Positions 63,459-64,000 of a stretch of 64,000 nt of DNA are shown here, piece by piece (within the stretch, counting starts at the first letter, position 1; each line of letters begins with the position of its first letter). The translations under genes were made by a program, and so were the position numbers. The notes below the pieces were generated by a model. It worked only from the letters and a program-made list of their open reading frames with translations, was not told the DNA's origin and ran no database searches. The stretch is from Kiritimatiellia bacterium. Lineage in GTDB: Bacteria > Verrucomicrobiota > Kiritimatiellia > UBA8416 > YA12-FULL-48-11. The DNA is taken from assembly GCA_028716365.1 (NCBI GenBank), contig JAQUPZ010000011.1:1-64000 (forward strand), in the 5' to 3' direction.

Positions 63459-64000
63459 ATGAAAAGTACAAAATATGACGGTTGTTCGCGTCGCAGTTTT
63501 CTGAAGGCGTCCATTGTCGGTATTACAGGGGTAGCTACAATTCCGATGATTGTTTCTTGTTCTGTTCTCCGCAAGGATGCTCCCAGCAAGAAAATTAATA
63601 TCCTTCAGATTGGTTGTGGACGTATCGGGCGAAGCATGGACATGCCCGGCATTCTCAAGCAGGACGATGCCCGTATGGTTGCAGTCTGTGATTTTGACTC
63701 GATTCGTGTAGCAGATGCAAAGAAATACGTTGAAGATTATTATTCAAGAAAGAATATCTCAATTGATGTCACTGCCTATGGTGATTATCGAGAAGCCTTA
63801 CAGCGCAGTGATATTGATGCAGTTGCGGTCAGTACGCCTGATCACTGGCACGCGCAACCGGTCATAGAGGCGGCGTTGGCAGGGAAAGATATTTATGTGC
63901 AGAAACCGTTGACAATGACGGTTGTGGAAGGTCGTGCGGTCAGTAATATTATTCGCAAAAAAAAGCGTGCTTTCCAGATAGGAAGTCAGCAGCGTTCCGA
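63459..64000 (+). CDS. Gfo/Idh/MocA-family oxidoreductase, Tat lipoprotein type (3' end outside window)
   Basis: ATG 63459 follows AGGAGG (63449-63454). 180 codons are visible and the frame is open to the window end. The N-terminus has a full Tat consensus SRRSFLK (residues 10-16), then a hydrophobic stretch and a lipobox IVSC with cysteine 34, so the mature enzyme is probably lipid-anchored outside the inner membrane. The Rossmann motif IGCGRIG is at ~51-57. STPDHWHAQP follows, and the family EKP motif appears as QKP (148-150), keeping the lysine. It lies 68 bp after the MFS gene, probably in the same transcript. It is a second member of the family, clearly diverged from the 60727 enzyme, so it probably acts on a different substrate or step. 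Confidence 0.9.
   Translation, partial: MKSTKYDGCSRRSFLKASIVGITGVATIPMIVSCSVLRKDAPSKKINILQIGCGRIGRSMDMPGILKQDDARMVAVCDFDSIRVADAKKYVEDYYSRKNISIDVTAYGDYREALQRSDIDAVAVSTPDHWHAQPVIEAALAGKDIYVQKPLTMTVVEGRAVSNIIRKKKRAFQIGSQQRS

Overview
The window looks like a PVC-superphylum bacterium, most likely Kiritimatiellota or Lentisphaerota. This is inferred from gene style only: giant secreted DUF2341/LamG/PATR proteins, a XylR-type regulator with a sugar-binding-protein-like sensor, and Tat-exported Gfo/Idh/MocA oxidoreductases. No rRNA or other marker gene is present to confirm it.

Positions 1-59267 are a head-to-tail array of at least five giant paralogous genes, all on the + strand. The first is cut by the window start (its last 2336 codons remain). 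The other four are complete at about 4204, 4189, 4357 and 4182 residues. Each complete protein has the same plan: a signal peptide; a ~900-residue beta-strand region with autotransporter-associated (PATR) repeats; an Fn3-like domain; a PA14-like domain; and six consecutive units of Fn3-like + DUF2341 + LamG (concanavalin A-like). A Calx-beta domain always precedes the sixth DUF2341, and the protein ends in a short tail finishing in GTVIIVR. Units align position by position between genes, so whole genes were duplicated. The LamG domains at positions 2, 5 and 6 differ between paralogues, while those at 1, 3 and 4 are constant. One LamG type has moved between positions 2 and 5, one gene carries an extra LamG inserted inside a DUF2341, and short near-identical tracts point to gene conversion.

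Each complete giant gene has its own promoter-like element (TTGATR-like box, 16 bp, TATAAT-like box). Three of the four gaps between giants carry structured GTAGCC...GGCTAC palindromic repeats. All four gaps begin with a degenerate TCGTAA/TCTTAC-like pyrimidine-rich tract. After the fifth gene none of these elements recurs, which marks the array edge.

Positions 59302-64000 are a separate small sugar/polyol-type locus. A XylR-like AraC-family regulator on the - strand diverges from a + strand cluster: Tat-exported Gfo/Idh/MocA oxidoreductase, MFS transporter, and a second Gfo/Idh/MocA protein with a Tat signal and a lipobox, cut by the window end. A 21-bp-spaced direct repeat in the divergent region is a candidate operator. 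A plausible reading, by inference only, is that the giant proteins are surface adhesins or glycan-contacting scaffolds of a carbohydrate-degrading bacterium, and the downstream locus senses, imports and oxidises a sugar derivative.
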